A DNA stretch of 64,000 nt from Rhizobium sp. BT03. GTDB taxonomy: Bacteria > Pseudomonadota > Alphaproteobacteria > Rhizobiales > Rhizobiaceae. Positions 1 to 8,907 of this stretch are shown here, piece after piece (position 1 is the stretch's first letter; each line of letters opens with the position of its first letter). Made by a program: the position numbers and the translations under genes. The DNA lies in contig NZ_CP125643.1 in the NCBI RefSeq assembly GCF_030053155.1, positions 248,001 through 312,000 of the forward strand, in the 5' to 3' direction. The notes under the pieces are model-generated. The model saw only the letters and a program-made list of their open reading frames with translations, did no database searches and was not told the origin of the DNA.

Positions 1-492
1 GGCCAACGAGCGATTGATCGCGAGCTCGCCGCTTGTAAAAACAGTATGATGAAGTTGGGAATCCTGGACGAGCTCGAAATAGCCGACCTCTCGGGATACG
101 GAAGGTTGATCCGCTCCGGACTGACTGACCCCAACAAGCACATCGTTGAAGACGCGTTCACGCCCGGTCGCAATATGCTGTTTTTGCTGACGGCAGCGGC
201 GCACGCTCACCAAGTCAATGCCGACGCGGTGTCGATTGGTCTACTTCACGAAGAAACAAGTCTATTTCCCGATCAAACGTCTGGTTTCTTGCAAGACGCC
301 GAAGCTCTAATCACTCGCATCATGGGCCGCTCAATCAAGGTGCTTGCGCCGTTAGCGGCCTTCCACAAAGATGAAGTGATACAACTCGCAAAAGCTAAAG
401 GTGTAGGCGGCACATACTCGTGCCATCTCGGCTTAGAGGAACCTTGTGGCGAATGTATTGCATGCAATGAATTTAAGGTCGGGGAGGCTTGA
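1..492 (+). CDS. QueC-like 7-cyano-7-deazaguanine synthase homologue, 5' end outside window
   Basis: The frame is open from base 1, so the gene begins upstream of the window and its N-terminal PP-loop ATP motif is not visible. About 163 C-terminal codons are present. Near the end, CHLGLEEPCGECIAC gives a C-x7-C-x2-C-x2-C cluster matching the zinc site of QueC, which turns carboxydeazaguanine into preQ0. A housekeeping role in queuosine synthesis is possible. However, QueC-like proteins also occur in defence loci (QatC, type IV CBASS), and the next gene follows its stop codon directly and encodes a TIR-like protein, so a defence role is more likely. The family call is good; the substrate is unknown. 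Confidence 0.72.
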   Translation, partial: GQRAIDRELAACKNSMMKLGILDELEIADLSGYGRLIRSGLTDPNKHIVEDAFTPGRNMLFLLTAAAHAHQVNADAVSIGLLHEETSLFPDQTSGFLQDAEALITRIMGRSIKVLAPLAAFHKDEVIQLAKAKGVGGTYSCHLGLEEPCGECIACNEFKVGEA

Positions 493-960
493 ATGGGAGG
501 CGGAAGCAGCGGAAGTTGGAGTCGGTTAGGCGACATCCGTTCCCTTGAAGAAAAGGCAAAAGCGGCCCTCCAAGGTGGAAAGCGTAACGTCTTTATCAGC
601 TTCGCGACCGAGGATATCAACGAGGTGAATCTGCTTCGAGCTCATGCGAAGAACGAAAACAGCGATATCGAATTCAATGATCACTCGGTCCGCGAACCTT
701 ACGACAGTGAGAGAGCAGCTTATATCAAGCAGAAGATCACCGAACGGATCAATCGCTCCTCGGTAACGGTGGTCTACTTGTCGGAGAGCACTGCGCAGAG
801 CCAATGGGTGCAATGGGAGGTCGAGAAGAGCATCAGTCTCGGCAAGAGGGTCATCGCTGTGCACCCGCAAGGCAAGGCTCCCACAGTTAATCCACAGTGG
901 ATAAAGGAAAACCAGATCAAAGTTGTCCCTTGGAACAAGCTGTCCGACGAGCTCAGATAG
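493..960 (+). CDS. TIR-like protein (MTH538/ThsB-type, DUF1863)
   Basis: This 155-aa protein starts on the base after the QueC-like stop codon, with a GGGGAGG ribosome site inside the preceding gene, so the two are translationally coupled. Residues ~33-150 form a TIR-like domain: strand RNVFISFA, a central acidic loop, VTVVYLSE, and the helix motif QWVQWEVEKSI, whose Glu is in the position of the TIR catalytic residue. Thoeris ThsB proteins have this fold and make NAD-derived signal nucleotides. The first ~30 residues look disordered. No Thoeris effector ThsA is visible downstream. Role as a signalling enzyme or NADase is inferred. Confidence 0.72.
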   Translation: MGGGSSGSWSRLGDIRSLEEKAKAALQGGKRNVFISFATEDINEVNLLRAHAKNENSDIEFNDHSVREPYDSERAAYIKQKITERINRSSVTVVYLSESTAQSQWVQWEVEKSISLGKRVIAVHPQGKAPTVNPQWIKENQIKVVPWNKLSDELR

Positions 961-1029
961 CTGCTTTTTAGTTTCGGGGAAGCACTACGTCCTGACCGGT
1001 GCCTGGCAAGCTGATCCATTAGGAAAATC

Positions 1030-2148
1030 TTGCAAGGCGGTGCCGCGAGCGCACAGTTAGATCGACACTATGCTCGCGAATACGAGAGGCAACGAATTCT
1101 GTGGTTCGGGGGTGACATGGGCAGAATGAAAGAACTCATGATCGAGTATCGCAATCAAGAAGCGGACTTCATGGAACTTGCCGAACAAATTCTCAAATCT
1201 AATGGCTATCAATGGCTCGGCGGCAGAGACCCTGAAAATTACGATCCTGCCGACCAGGTCCCCTACGACTGGAAGATGCGTGGCCCCGACGGCAATGTTA
1301 CATTGGTTGATGTCAAAATTTATCGGTCGAACCAACTTGATCAAACTCTCGTTTGGAATGGCTTGCAGCAACTTTCGATTGCTGCCTCCTACGAGAATAT
1401 CCAGCATGTTGCGATCGTGACAAATATCGAACTGTCGCCCGACGTAGTCAGGAGCGGCATGTATGGGCAATACCATTTTGACTTGCTCGATTTCCGTATG
1501 CTCAGGGATATGGCGCACTCGGAAGAAGAACTCGATCAACTATATCAAGCCGCTGCCGAATTTCGCGACGAAACCTGGGCCACGCAGCCATTTCGCCCGA
1601 CACCACCGAAGGACAGCTTCGATGCCGATGAGGCAAAACGGAAATTAAGGGAGTGCCCCGTTGGCGATGGCCCAAAATACGAGCAAGCTTGCGAATATGC
1701 CATACGCGGCGTTTTCGCAAATGATTTCAATCCGTGGTCCAGCAAGCAGCACAAGATTGCGGACGGTTTTCATCGGCTAGACTTGCTAGGGCACATCAAT
1801 TCGCAACAGGACTTCTGGAAAGGTCTTCGATACGATTTTCGAACCCGTTATGTTGTATTCGAGTTTAAGAACTACGCCGAAAGGATCACTCAAAAGGAAA
1901 TATACACGACAGAAAAATATCTATTTGCCGGCGCATTGCGAATGATTGCAATAATAATTGCGCGGAATGGTGAAGATGCCGGTGCAAAAGCAGCCCGTGA
2001 AGGCGCTTTGCGTGAACACGGTAAACTTATTATACTTCTTACAGGCGATGAACTGATCAATATCATTGGCGCGTTCAGGGCAGGTGACGACGTTCATGGT
2101 TTGTTACTAAACAACCTACATAACATGCTTAGTGTAATAGGTCGTTAA
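1030..2148 (+). CDS. Putative nuclease with PD-(D/E)XK-like motifs
   Basis: A protein of up to 372 aa from a TTG start with AGGA six bases before it; an ATG at 1117 is an alternative start. Two stretches resemble PD-(D/E)XK nuclease cores. The first, residues ~80-100, has PYDW followed by TLVDVKIY. The second, near residues 268-295, has YDF then YVVFEFKNY and a Gln/Lys-containing helix, the layout of many restriction-endonuclease-like proteins. It follows the QueC-like and TIR-like genes on the same strand after a 69-base gap, so the three may form one operon. A nuclease effector role is inferred; no named family was recognised. Confidence 0.5.
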   Translation: MQGGAASAQLDRHYAREYERQRILWFGGDMGRMKELMIEYRNQEADFMELAEQILKSNGYQWLGGRDPENYDPADQVPYDWKMRGPDGNVTLVDVKIYRSNQLDQTLVWNGLQQLSIAASYENIQHVAIVTNIELSPDVVRSGMYGQYHFDLLDFRMLRDMAHSEEELDQLYQAAAEFRDETWATQPFRPTPPKDSFDADEAKRKLRECPVGDGPKYEQACEYAIRGVFANDFNPWSSKQHKIADGFHRLDLLGHINSQQDFWKGLRYDFRTRYVVFEFKNYAERITQKEIYTTEKYLFAGALRMIAIIIARNGEDAGAKAAREGALREHGKLIILLTGDELINIIGAFRAGDDVHGLLLNNLHNMLSVIGR

Positions 2149-2392
2149 ACAAATAATTCAACTCAAGTGCTTCTCCTGGCCCTGGATTTCGAAGGCGCGA
2201 AAAACGCGCAGGGATTGTCCTATGGCCAACTGAGAGAAACGCGTGGCCAAAGCTACACGAGTTGTTCCAGCCTTTCTCGAGGGTTCGGAAAGTTTCGATT
2301 TGGAAAGGAGGCTGGAGCGATCACTTCGCCGGTGCGCAACATTTCGAGGGGAGCAACTGAACGCCTGTGCGTGAGGCGTGAGGCCAGTTGCC

Positions 2393-3916
2393 TTATATAT
2401 AATACTTGAACGGCAGCTTCGGTTCGCCGGTCCGTGGTGCCGCGAGGATCACGTCGCCCACCGCGTCGGCGAAACGTATCGTCACCGGCAATCGATCGTT
2501 ATGCAGGCAAGAATTGAAATTGATCTTGGTCAGGCCCATCACGTCCCCGAGAACCGTTTCAAGTTCGCAATCTCCGCGGTGAATGCGGACTTCTATCGGA
2601 TTCGGCGTCTCTGGCCCTTGGTAGGTATCAAGGCGCGGGGCGAATCCCGACGTCCAGAGGAACGCGCGGCGTTCGTGCAATATCAAGGCCGTTCCGCGGA
2701 TGACCGGATATCGACCGGGCCGGTATAGCTTCATGCGGTCTTTCGCATCGGAAATCTGCACTCCTACGACATTGGTCCCCGGAGCAGCGGCCTTGAAGCC
2801 TTTCCATTCCGGGTCCGCGAACGAGGACTTGGCATGAATGAACAGCTCAGCGGGCGGCTGTCCATCATGCATTTGTTGATATTCGCCGATAACCATCTCA
2901 ACTAAACTGCTTGCCGCGTCCTCGCTCAGATGAAATTGCTTGGATTCGGAATGAAACCATGGGCCGAGCGCACCGCGAAATACGACGCCTTCACCGCTCG
3001 AAAGAAACATCTGGGCGGCGCAACAGGCGAAGCGATCATCGGAACTATTGTCCTGTCGCTTATAGGCGAGGCCGACATAGCAAACGCCGGGTCTGACGTC
3101 GGCCAACTGCCATGGTCGTCCACCATCCTTGTAATAGGCGCCGGTCAATATTTTCCAGGCGATCGTTGCAGGGTCCTCCAATCGTCGCAGTGGCTTGCCG
3201 ATTTTGTTCAGGAAATCGTTAGGCGCCAATGTGGTTTCCCTAACGATCTGAGTGACGATACGGTCTCTGAGCAGACGTGCCTTCAACTGGCGCCTGAAAT
3301 GGGTGGCATATTGATAGATCTCCGCCGCTTCCAGATCTTCGGGGAAGAACGTCGGCTCCAACATCAAGTCCCTGGCAGCAGACTTGGACAGTTTCACCGA
3401 ACCGCGGATGCGGTCCGCCTTGGGGACGCTTGATTGGGGTCGCCCGAGCTTGTAGATTTCCTCAGGAATAACCACGAACCAGAAATTCGGAGGTGCCTCC
3501 AAGCGATCGGCGGCCGCCACCAGTGGGTCGACATACAGATCCACGGTGCTTTTGATCGCCTCGTTCCTGTTCTCCAGGCGAAGAGCCCGCGAGACAGCCG
3601 CGGGGTCGATGCTATCGATGATGTGCCGTGGCTTGTCTGGCCAAGCACTGGCGAAGGCGGCACCATAACCCGGAAACGGCACATGCTGCGGGTCGTCATT
3701 GGCGGCGTCTATGACATTGCCGACCGAGCCCATCCACTGCCGGAAGCGAGCGACTCCCGCGGGAGTGCCGATCACGCCGAAATTGATGGGTGCTCGCCCT
3801 CCGTCGCCTGGACCGAACAGAAATAGTCCGTCCCGTGGATAGACCATGCGCTGGCCGTAGCGAAACTCGAGCATCGGCTCGAGAACATGAATTGCTCTCA
3901 ACCTGTCACTCCTCAT
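2393..3916 (-). CDS. Short prokaryotic Argonaute (MID-PIWI) of a SPARTA system
   Basis: The 507-aa product, read from the ATG at 3916, has the length of characterised SPARTA Argonautes. It begins MRSDRLRAIHVLEPMLEF and runs through MID-like and PIWI-like sequence with no PAZ or N domain, as in short pAgos. The upstream open frame to 4123 is an artefact lying inside the TIR-APAZ gene. The chosen start overlaps the end of TIR-APAZ by 11 bases, a coupling usual for this pair. Short pAgos bind guide RNA and target DNA but are catalytically inactive, and their complex activates the TIR partner. The PIWI catalytic residues were not traced. Confidence 0.85.
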   Translation of the reverse strand: MRSDRLRAIHVLEPMLEFRYGQRMVYPRDGLFLFGPGDGGRAPINFGVIGTPAGVARFRQWMGSVGNVIDAANDDPQHVPFPGYGAAFASAWPDKPRHIIDSIDPAAVSRALRLENRNEAIKSTVDLYVDPLVAAADRLEAPPNFWFVVIPEEIYKLGRPQSSVPKADRIRGSVKLSKSAARDLMLEPTFFPEDLEAAEIYQYATHFRRQLKARLLRDRIVTQIVRETTLAPNDFLNKIGKPLRRLEDPATIAWKILTGAYYKDGGRPWQLADVRPGVCYVGLAYKRQDNSSDDRFACCAAQMFLSSGEGVVFRGALGPWFHSESKQFHLSEDAASSLVEMVIGEYQQMHDGQPPAELFIHAKSSFADPEWKGFKAAAPGTNVVGVQISDAKDRMKLYRPGRYPVIRGTALILHERRAFLWTSGFAPRLDTYQGPETPNPIEVRIHRGDCELETVLGDVMGLTKINFNSCLHNDRLPVTIRFADAVGDVILAAPRTGEPKLPFKYYI

Positions 3917-5393
3917 CTCCGGGTATATCGAAGTCATTCTCGTCATCGAACCCGGCTTCGTCGTCCGAGCTTGCGAGAATGTCGCCCGTTTCCTCGTCCT
4001 CGTGCTCCTCGGCAGCGGTGGCCTCCGCCTCCAGCCCGAAAGATACGTCGAACTGGACCGGAGGTACTTCGAGCGCCATGAAAGCATCGCCGCCCATGTC
4101 GATGGACAACTCGGTCGCGTCACCGACGAGCCATCCCAGGTAAGCGAGCATCAGATCCCGCCACCGATCATTGCGCCAAGATTTGCACATGGTTCGCCGC
4201 ATCGTGTGCATGCGCTTGGCGTCACCGACCGTAGACCGACCATCCACCGTAAAGATCACGTGGCCGGAGAGGCGAAAGTGACGGAATGGGGCGGTAGCTG
4301 GCCATGCGCTGACTCCATAATGCCAGAACACGTTGCGCGCCTTGGACTGCCCGACGAGTTGCCGGCGCCCGGATAGGCCGTCTTTCCAGGAAAAGGCTTT
4401 CTGCTCCACGCCGGCCGCATTCTTGTCAGGCCACCACATGTACCGGCCACTCGCCATTTCCGTGGCCTGTAATCCGGCCTGTCCCAGCCGGCGATCGAAA
4501 CCTTGTCTCATGAGATCGACGACATGGCGTCGCGCATCATTGGCGTCGATACGATAGCCAGGAGCGCCCCTCGTAAGAAACTCTTCCGTTTCGACTATCC
4601 CGGCGATGCTCATCGGGAGACTGTCGCCGAAGTGTTCATGCAGTGCCGGTGGGGAGGCGAAGGTAAGAAAACCGCGCCCCAAGGGCACCACCGGCAATGG
4701 GCAGCTCTTTATGGCGCGGTCCTTCGCACCGATCGAGATCCCGCCGGCAAAGTCATAAATCCGCAGGTCCCGCGGCAAGGCTTTCACACGTAGCCAGTTC
4801 GATATAAGCTTTTCGCCCGTTTCTACCACGCTCTGTCCGTCCCGCAGGGAGATCTCGCGCCAGATTCGAGAGCGCTCTGAAGCGCCTCGACGGGGTATAC
4901 CCGCGCCTTCCAAGGTTTCGATCAAGTCACGCAAGCCTTGGGCCCAGCCACCCATGAAGTCGACGCGCTGGGCATGGACCATCTGGAATGAGGACTCGTA
5001 TTCGGCCGTTCGCAAAGGAATGACGAAGCTGTCATCCTTGATACCCTTACCGGTCGTCAGGGCGATACTGATTTCGTTTCGTACGCCTTGCTTGGCTATA
5101 CTGACCGGGTTCGAAACGACTAGAACTTTGCCGGCTCGGTGGCGGATCGCGTCTTCAAGGACCACTTCCCAGTTATCTCCGCCTTTTAGGCGGAAGATAT
5201 CAGCCCAAACGTCATAGCCCATGGCGTCAAGCCGATTGCCCAGCCAGAGCGTAAACGCGTTGTCCTCCGGTGTTGCATGACTAATGAAGATGCTCTCTCG
5301 GACAGCATCCGAAGCCACACTAGAATTTGCGATTACAGAATCAGCATTTGTCACTGACACGTCCCCGATTCTGTCAGAACTGAGTGAGAACAT
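3906..5393 (-). CDS. TIR-APAZ NADase subunit of a SPARTA system
   Basis: Starting at the ATG at 5393 (a TTG at 5405 is also in frame), the protein has about 495 residues. A TIR domain covers roughly residues 33-160, with SIFISHATPEDN, YDVWAD and the helix GVRNEISIA, whose Glu matches the NADase catalytic residue. An APAZ region follows to about residue 440. The last ~40 residues are strongly acidic (EEHEDEETGD and DDENDFDIPGDEE). A similar acidic tail blocks the nucleic-acid channel in the resting SPARTA complex. When guide RNA pairs with invading plasmid or phage DNA, such complexes oligomerise and deplete NAD. The downstream Argonaute gene overlaps by 11 bases. Confidence 0.88.
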   Translation of the reverse strand: MFSLSSDRIGDVSVTNADSVIANSSVASDAVRESIFISHATPEDNAFTLWLGNRLDAMGYDVWADIFRLKGGDNWEVVLEDAIRHRAGKVLVVSNPVSIAKQGVRNEISIALTTGKGIKDDSFVIPLRTAEYESSFQMVHAQRVDFMGGWAQGLRDLIETLEGAGIPRRGASERSRIWREISLRDGQSVVETGEKLISNWLRVKALPRDLRIYDFAGGISIGAKDRAIKSCPLPVVPLGRGFLTFASPPALHEHFGDSLPMSIAGIVETEEFLTRGAPGYRIDANDARRHVVDLMRQGFDRRLGQAGLQATEMASGRYMWWPDKNAAGVEQKAFSWKDGLSGRRQLVGQSKARNVFWHYGVSAWPATAPFRHFRLSGHVIFTVDGRSTVGDAKRMHTMRRTMCKSWRNDRWRDLMLAYLGWLVGDATELSIDMGGDAFMALEVPPVQFDVSFGLEAEATAAEEHEDEETGDILASSDDEAGFDDENDFDIPGDEE

Positions 5394-5405
5394 ATAGAGA
5401 AACAA

Positions 5406-5760
5406 TGATGCTGGCAGTCAAGGCCGGGACCGGTGCTGCACAGGGGCAAAGTATTGGCCAGCAACAAAACAATTGGTCATCCGCATTTAGTTAGCAAAAA
5501 ACCGTAGGAATTTGATGGCTGCATTCTGGTCGCCGACATCAAAAATCCGACAGGCCGCCACCTCGGCCTCATCGAGCCGATGTCGGCGATTGGGGAATCT
5601 GAACCGGAAGGCCCTTCTAACAACGGGGTCGCTGGTTCTGATCCCTTCAAGACCTTCATTTGACGATGAAACGGTTTATCCGCTGATGTTGCGTGCAACT
5701 AATCTCCTGAATAGCGTAAACCGCGCATCCTTCGACTTCGGCCGTAGAAGTTGGCTAAGG
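5406..5760. other. Spacer between SPARTA and Gabija loci
   Basis: About 355 bases with no convincing gene on either strand. It separates the TIR-APAZ start from the end of gajB, so it should hold the SPARTA promoter and the 3' end of the gajAB transcript. No strong terminator hairpin or -35/-10 pair stood out. Confidence 0.5.
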
Positions 5761-7473
5761 TTACCAATCTTCCGAGCCCCCCAACATCAGCCCTGCTTCG
5801 GTGATGAACGGGCAGGGCCGATTACGCCTGTCGGAGAAATCGGATGCGACAAGCAAAACTTTTTTTGCACGAGTGATGCCCACATAGAACAGTCGCCGCG
5901 CTTCATCGTACTGCTCTTGGGTGGTGCTCGAAAAATGAGGAAGGTGGCCGTAGTTCATGCTGATCAATGCGACCGCATCGAATTCGCGACCCTTAGAGTT
6001 GTGCATCGTAATCAACTTGAGAGCTTTTTCCGGGTTGGCAAACAGCCCCATGTCAGAAATAGCGAGGTTTTCAAGGTCCACGCGATTTGCCCGCATGTCC
6101 CGAACCATCTCATCCGCTGACGCTTCAAGGAGCGCTGTCGGCGGGGCCGGGACCCAGCCGTCAGTATACAGCTGCTCCGCGATTTCAGCCGCGATTTGAT
6201 AAAGCCAAGCCTTTCCACCAGGATGAGCCGTCGCGCAAGCTCGTGCGCGATAGATCAATGCCAGTGCGGTCCGACGTCCCGCATAGCTGAAGACGTCAAA
6301 CCGCGTCGCGCCCGTGATGTCGCCTATAAGCCTGAAGAGCGCTTTCTCAACGCCTGGAAGGCCGAGAAAATGCTCCGACTCGGCACAGGCCCCAAGTTGT
6401 TCGGCCAAGCCGGCGAGCAGGCGTCGTCGTCTATATGGCCTCGCACCCGGCCCGAAAACAGGGATATCAAACTCCCTTAACGCACGCGCTACGGGTATGA
6501 GGTGCGTCCACCACGGCGCGAGAACGGCCGCGTTTCCGAGCTCGATACCTTCGTCCTGCAGCATAGGCAGAAAATGCTCGGTGATTGCGTTGAGGGGTTG
6601 GGAGACATGAACGTAGGTAACCTTGGCATCAAAATCCTTCGCTTTTCCTTCCGAATGCATGCGAGGATTGGTCGCGATCAAGGTGTGCGCTGTATTGACG
6701 ACGCCGGGCGCGGACCGAAAATTTGCAGTCAGCGAATAGTCTAGCTCGGCGCCAATCTCGGTCGCAAATTCTTGCGCCAAATCGGGGCGGGCACCGGCAA
6801 AGCTCATGATTGACTGGTTGTGGTCGCCGACCATAAAGAATTTCGTGGTCAGGTGGCGGTGCAGCTCGCGAAAAATCGCCAGCTGAACGTCGGTAGTGTC
6901 TTGAAACTCGTCGACCAAGAGCCATTCAAAGCGTGCCGCGATTCCTCTGGCAACAAATGGATGTTCGCGCAGAATACGGAGCGAGTAAAAAAGGATCATC
7001 GCGAAATCAAGAAAGCCGCGCGCGCGGACGAATTCCCAGTACAAAATGGCGGAATCGCGCGTCACGATACCATGCTCAAAACCGTCACCTGCCGGCTCGC
7101 CATGGACGTCGACTCGCAGAGATTCGTAATCGTCGAAGGTTCTTGCCATGGTGGCGCGACCGAAGTGGTCCTCTACCGCCTCTACGATTTGCTCGAAATC
7201 CGCGATTTCCCGTGTCAAAACCTTGAAAGTTGGCGGCAACTCAGCAACGAGCCAGCTGTAAGGCCTCAGAATGTGTTGAAGGCAGAACGAGTGGATCGTT
7301 GAAACATCGCACTTTTCAGTGCTCGTGTTCGTTCCGTAGACCCGCAGGCGCGATTCAATCTCATCCACGGCCGCATTTGTGTAGGTTATGCAACCGATAA
7401 ATCGGGGGGATTTCTCGACGGTATCGGCAAGCCCAAGAAGCTTTGCGAGGATCACGCGGGTCTTGCCGCTGCC

Positions 7474-7481
7474 GGGGCAGG
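7474..7481. repeat. Left copy of 8-bp IS256 target duplication
   Basis: GGGGCAGG immediately left of the element; the same eight bases lie at 8840-8847 on the other side. Confidence 0.93.
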
Positions 7482-8839
7482 GATCGTGTCCCAGGGAGTG
7501 GTGTAGCTGGATTTCATAGCCATCGGTGATTTCCGGTAGGGTCGGGTTGCTTAGAGCCAACCTGAAGGACTCCACCGATGACCGACGACATGATGAACCT
7601 ACGCTCACTCGTTGAGAAGAGCGCTGACGCCGATTTGCTGCGCGAGATGATCGGCTTTGCTGCCGAGAAACTGATGGCGCTGGAAGTCGGCACGAAGACC
7701 GGTGCGGGCTATGGCGAGAAGAATGGCTTTCGACTTGCCCAGCGCAACGGCTACCGCGACCGAGACTGGGAGACGCGGGCGGGCACCGTCGAGCTGCGCA
7801 TTCCCAAGCTTCGTACCGGCAGCTATTTCCCGAGCTTCCTTGAACCACGCCGTATGGCCGAGAAGGCTCTGACGGCGGTTATTCAGGAGGCCTATATCCA
7901 GGGCGTTTCGACCCGCTCGGTTGATGACCTCGTCAAGGCGATGGGCATGTCGGGCATTTCCAAGAGCCAGGTCTCCCGGCTGTGCGAGGAGATCGACGAG
8001 AAGGTGAAGGCCTTTCTCGACCGGCCTATCGAGGGCGAATGGCCCTATCTGTGGATCGATGCTACCTACCTGAAGGTCCGGCGTGGCGGGCGCATCGTCT
8101 CTGTTGCAGTCATCATCGCCGTCGGCGTCAACACCGACGGCCGACGCGAAGTGCTCGGCATGGAGATCGGCACGTCCGAGGCCGAGGCGATCTGGACGGA
8201 ATTCCTGCGCAAGCTGACCAGGCGGGGTCTGCGTGGCGTCAAGCTCGTCGTCTCCGATGCCCATGAGGGCATCAAAGCCGCAGTATCGAAGGTGCTCTGC
8301 GCCACCTGGCAGCGCTGCAGGGTCCACTTCATGCGCAATGCTTTGGCCCATGCTGGAAAGAGCGGACGGCGCGTCGTCTCCGCCTTCATTGCCACGGCCT
8401 TCGCTCAAGACACGCCGGAGGCGGCAAGCACTCAGTGGCGCAACGTCGCCGACCAGATCAGGCCAAAGGTCCCGAAGCTTGCCAGTTTGATGGACAACGC
8501 TGAGCAAGACGTACTCGCCTACATGACCTTTCCCAAGCAGCATTGGGCCAAACTTCACTCGACCAACCCGATTGAGCGATTGAACGGCGAGATCAAGCGG
8601 CGGACAGAGGTCGTCGGCATCTTCCCCAACGACGACGCCATCGTGCGCCTGGTCGGTGCGCTGCTGCTCGAACAGAATGATGAATGGGCCGTCCAGCGAT
8701 CTCGCTATATGACCCTTGAGACAATCGCTACGATGAGCGATGATCCACTCATCAGCCTGCCAGCAGCAAGCTGACACTCATCCGGCCCTCTGGGATGAGC
8801 CGTGGCCGTCTAAGCTACACCACTCCCTGGGACACGATC
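7482..8839 (+). mobile_element. Complete IS256-family insertion sequence in gajB
   Basis: The element is 1358 bp. Its ends are imperfectly tested but clearly inverted: the left end begins GATCGTGTCCCAGGGAGTGG and the right end is its reverse complement, extending about 27 bp. It is flanked by perfect 8-bp direct repeats (GGGGCAGG), the duplication size typical of IS256. One transposase gene fills it. A partly decayed relative of the same element is at 32105-32662. Confidence 0.95.
7578..8774 (+). CDS. IS256-family (Mutator-type) DDE transposase
   Basis: A 398-aa protein with the family features: an N-terminal DNA-binding part ([12 protein letters not shown] around residue 124), then catalytic Asp161 in LWIDATY, Asp227 in VVSDAHEG and Glu333 in [13 protein letters not shown]. 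Cys/His-rich [11 protein letters not shown] after the second Asp is also typical. All catalytic residues are present and the frame is intact, so the element may still be active. It lies opposite in direction to the gajB gene it interrupts. Confidence 0.96.
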   Translation: MTDDMMNLRSLVEKSADADLLREMIGFAAEKLMALEVGTKTGAGYGEKNGFRLAQRNGYRDRDWETRAGTVELRIPKLRTGSYFPSFLEPRRMAEKALTAVIQEAYIQGVSTRSVDDLVKAMGMSGISKSQVSRLCEEIDEKVKAFLDRPIEGEWPYLWIDATYLKVRRGGRIVSVAVIIAVGVNTDGRREVLGMEIGTSEAEAIWTEFLRKLTRRGLRGVKLVVSDAHEGIKAAVSKVLCATWQRCRVHFMRNALAHAGKSGRRVVSAFIATAFAQDTPEAASTQWRNVADQIRPKVPKLASLMDNAEQDVLAYMTFPKQHWAKLHSTNPIERLNGEIKRRTEVVGIFPNDDAIVRLVGALLLEQNDEWAVQRSRYMTLETIATMSDDPLISLPAAS

Positions 8840-8847
8840 GGGGCAGG
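8840..8847. repeat. Right copy of 8-bp IS256 target duplication
   Basis: GGGGCAGG immediately right of the element, identical to 7474-7481. Deleting one copy with the element rebuilds the gajB frame. Confidence 0.93.
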
Positions 8848-8907
8848 CGGCAAGCAGCAGGTGTTTTTCCACCTCGACGGCCGACTGCTGCTCCTCGGTC
8901 AGCGAGA

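Noticed and set aside
2167..2409. Small gene in the gap between the nuclease-like and Argonaute genes
   Set aside because: The frame has no ribosome site or family-like sequence and lies between convergent gene ends.
3917..4123. N-terminal extension of the Argonaute frame
   Set aside because: It lies inside the TIR-APAZ gene, has Arg/Ser-rich non-family sequence, and the true start at 3916 gives the usual length and overlap.
7474..7848. Extended start of the helicase frame
   Set aside because: This part is read through the inserted IS256 end; the true N terminus is on the other side of the element at 8911.
7605..8777. Long minus-strand frame (390 codons) opposite the transposase
   Set aside because: It is a shadow of the IS256 transposase; composition is unlike a protein and no family matches.
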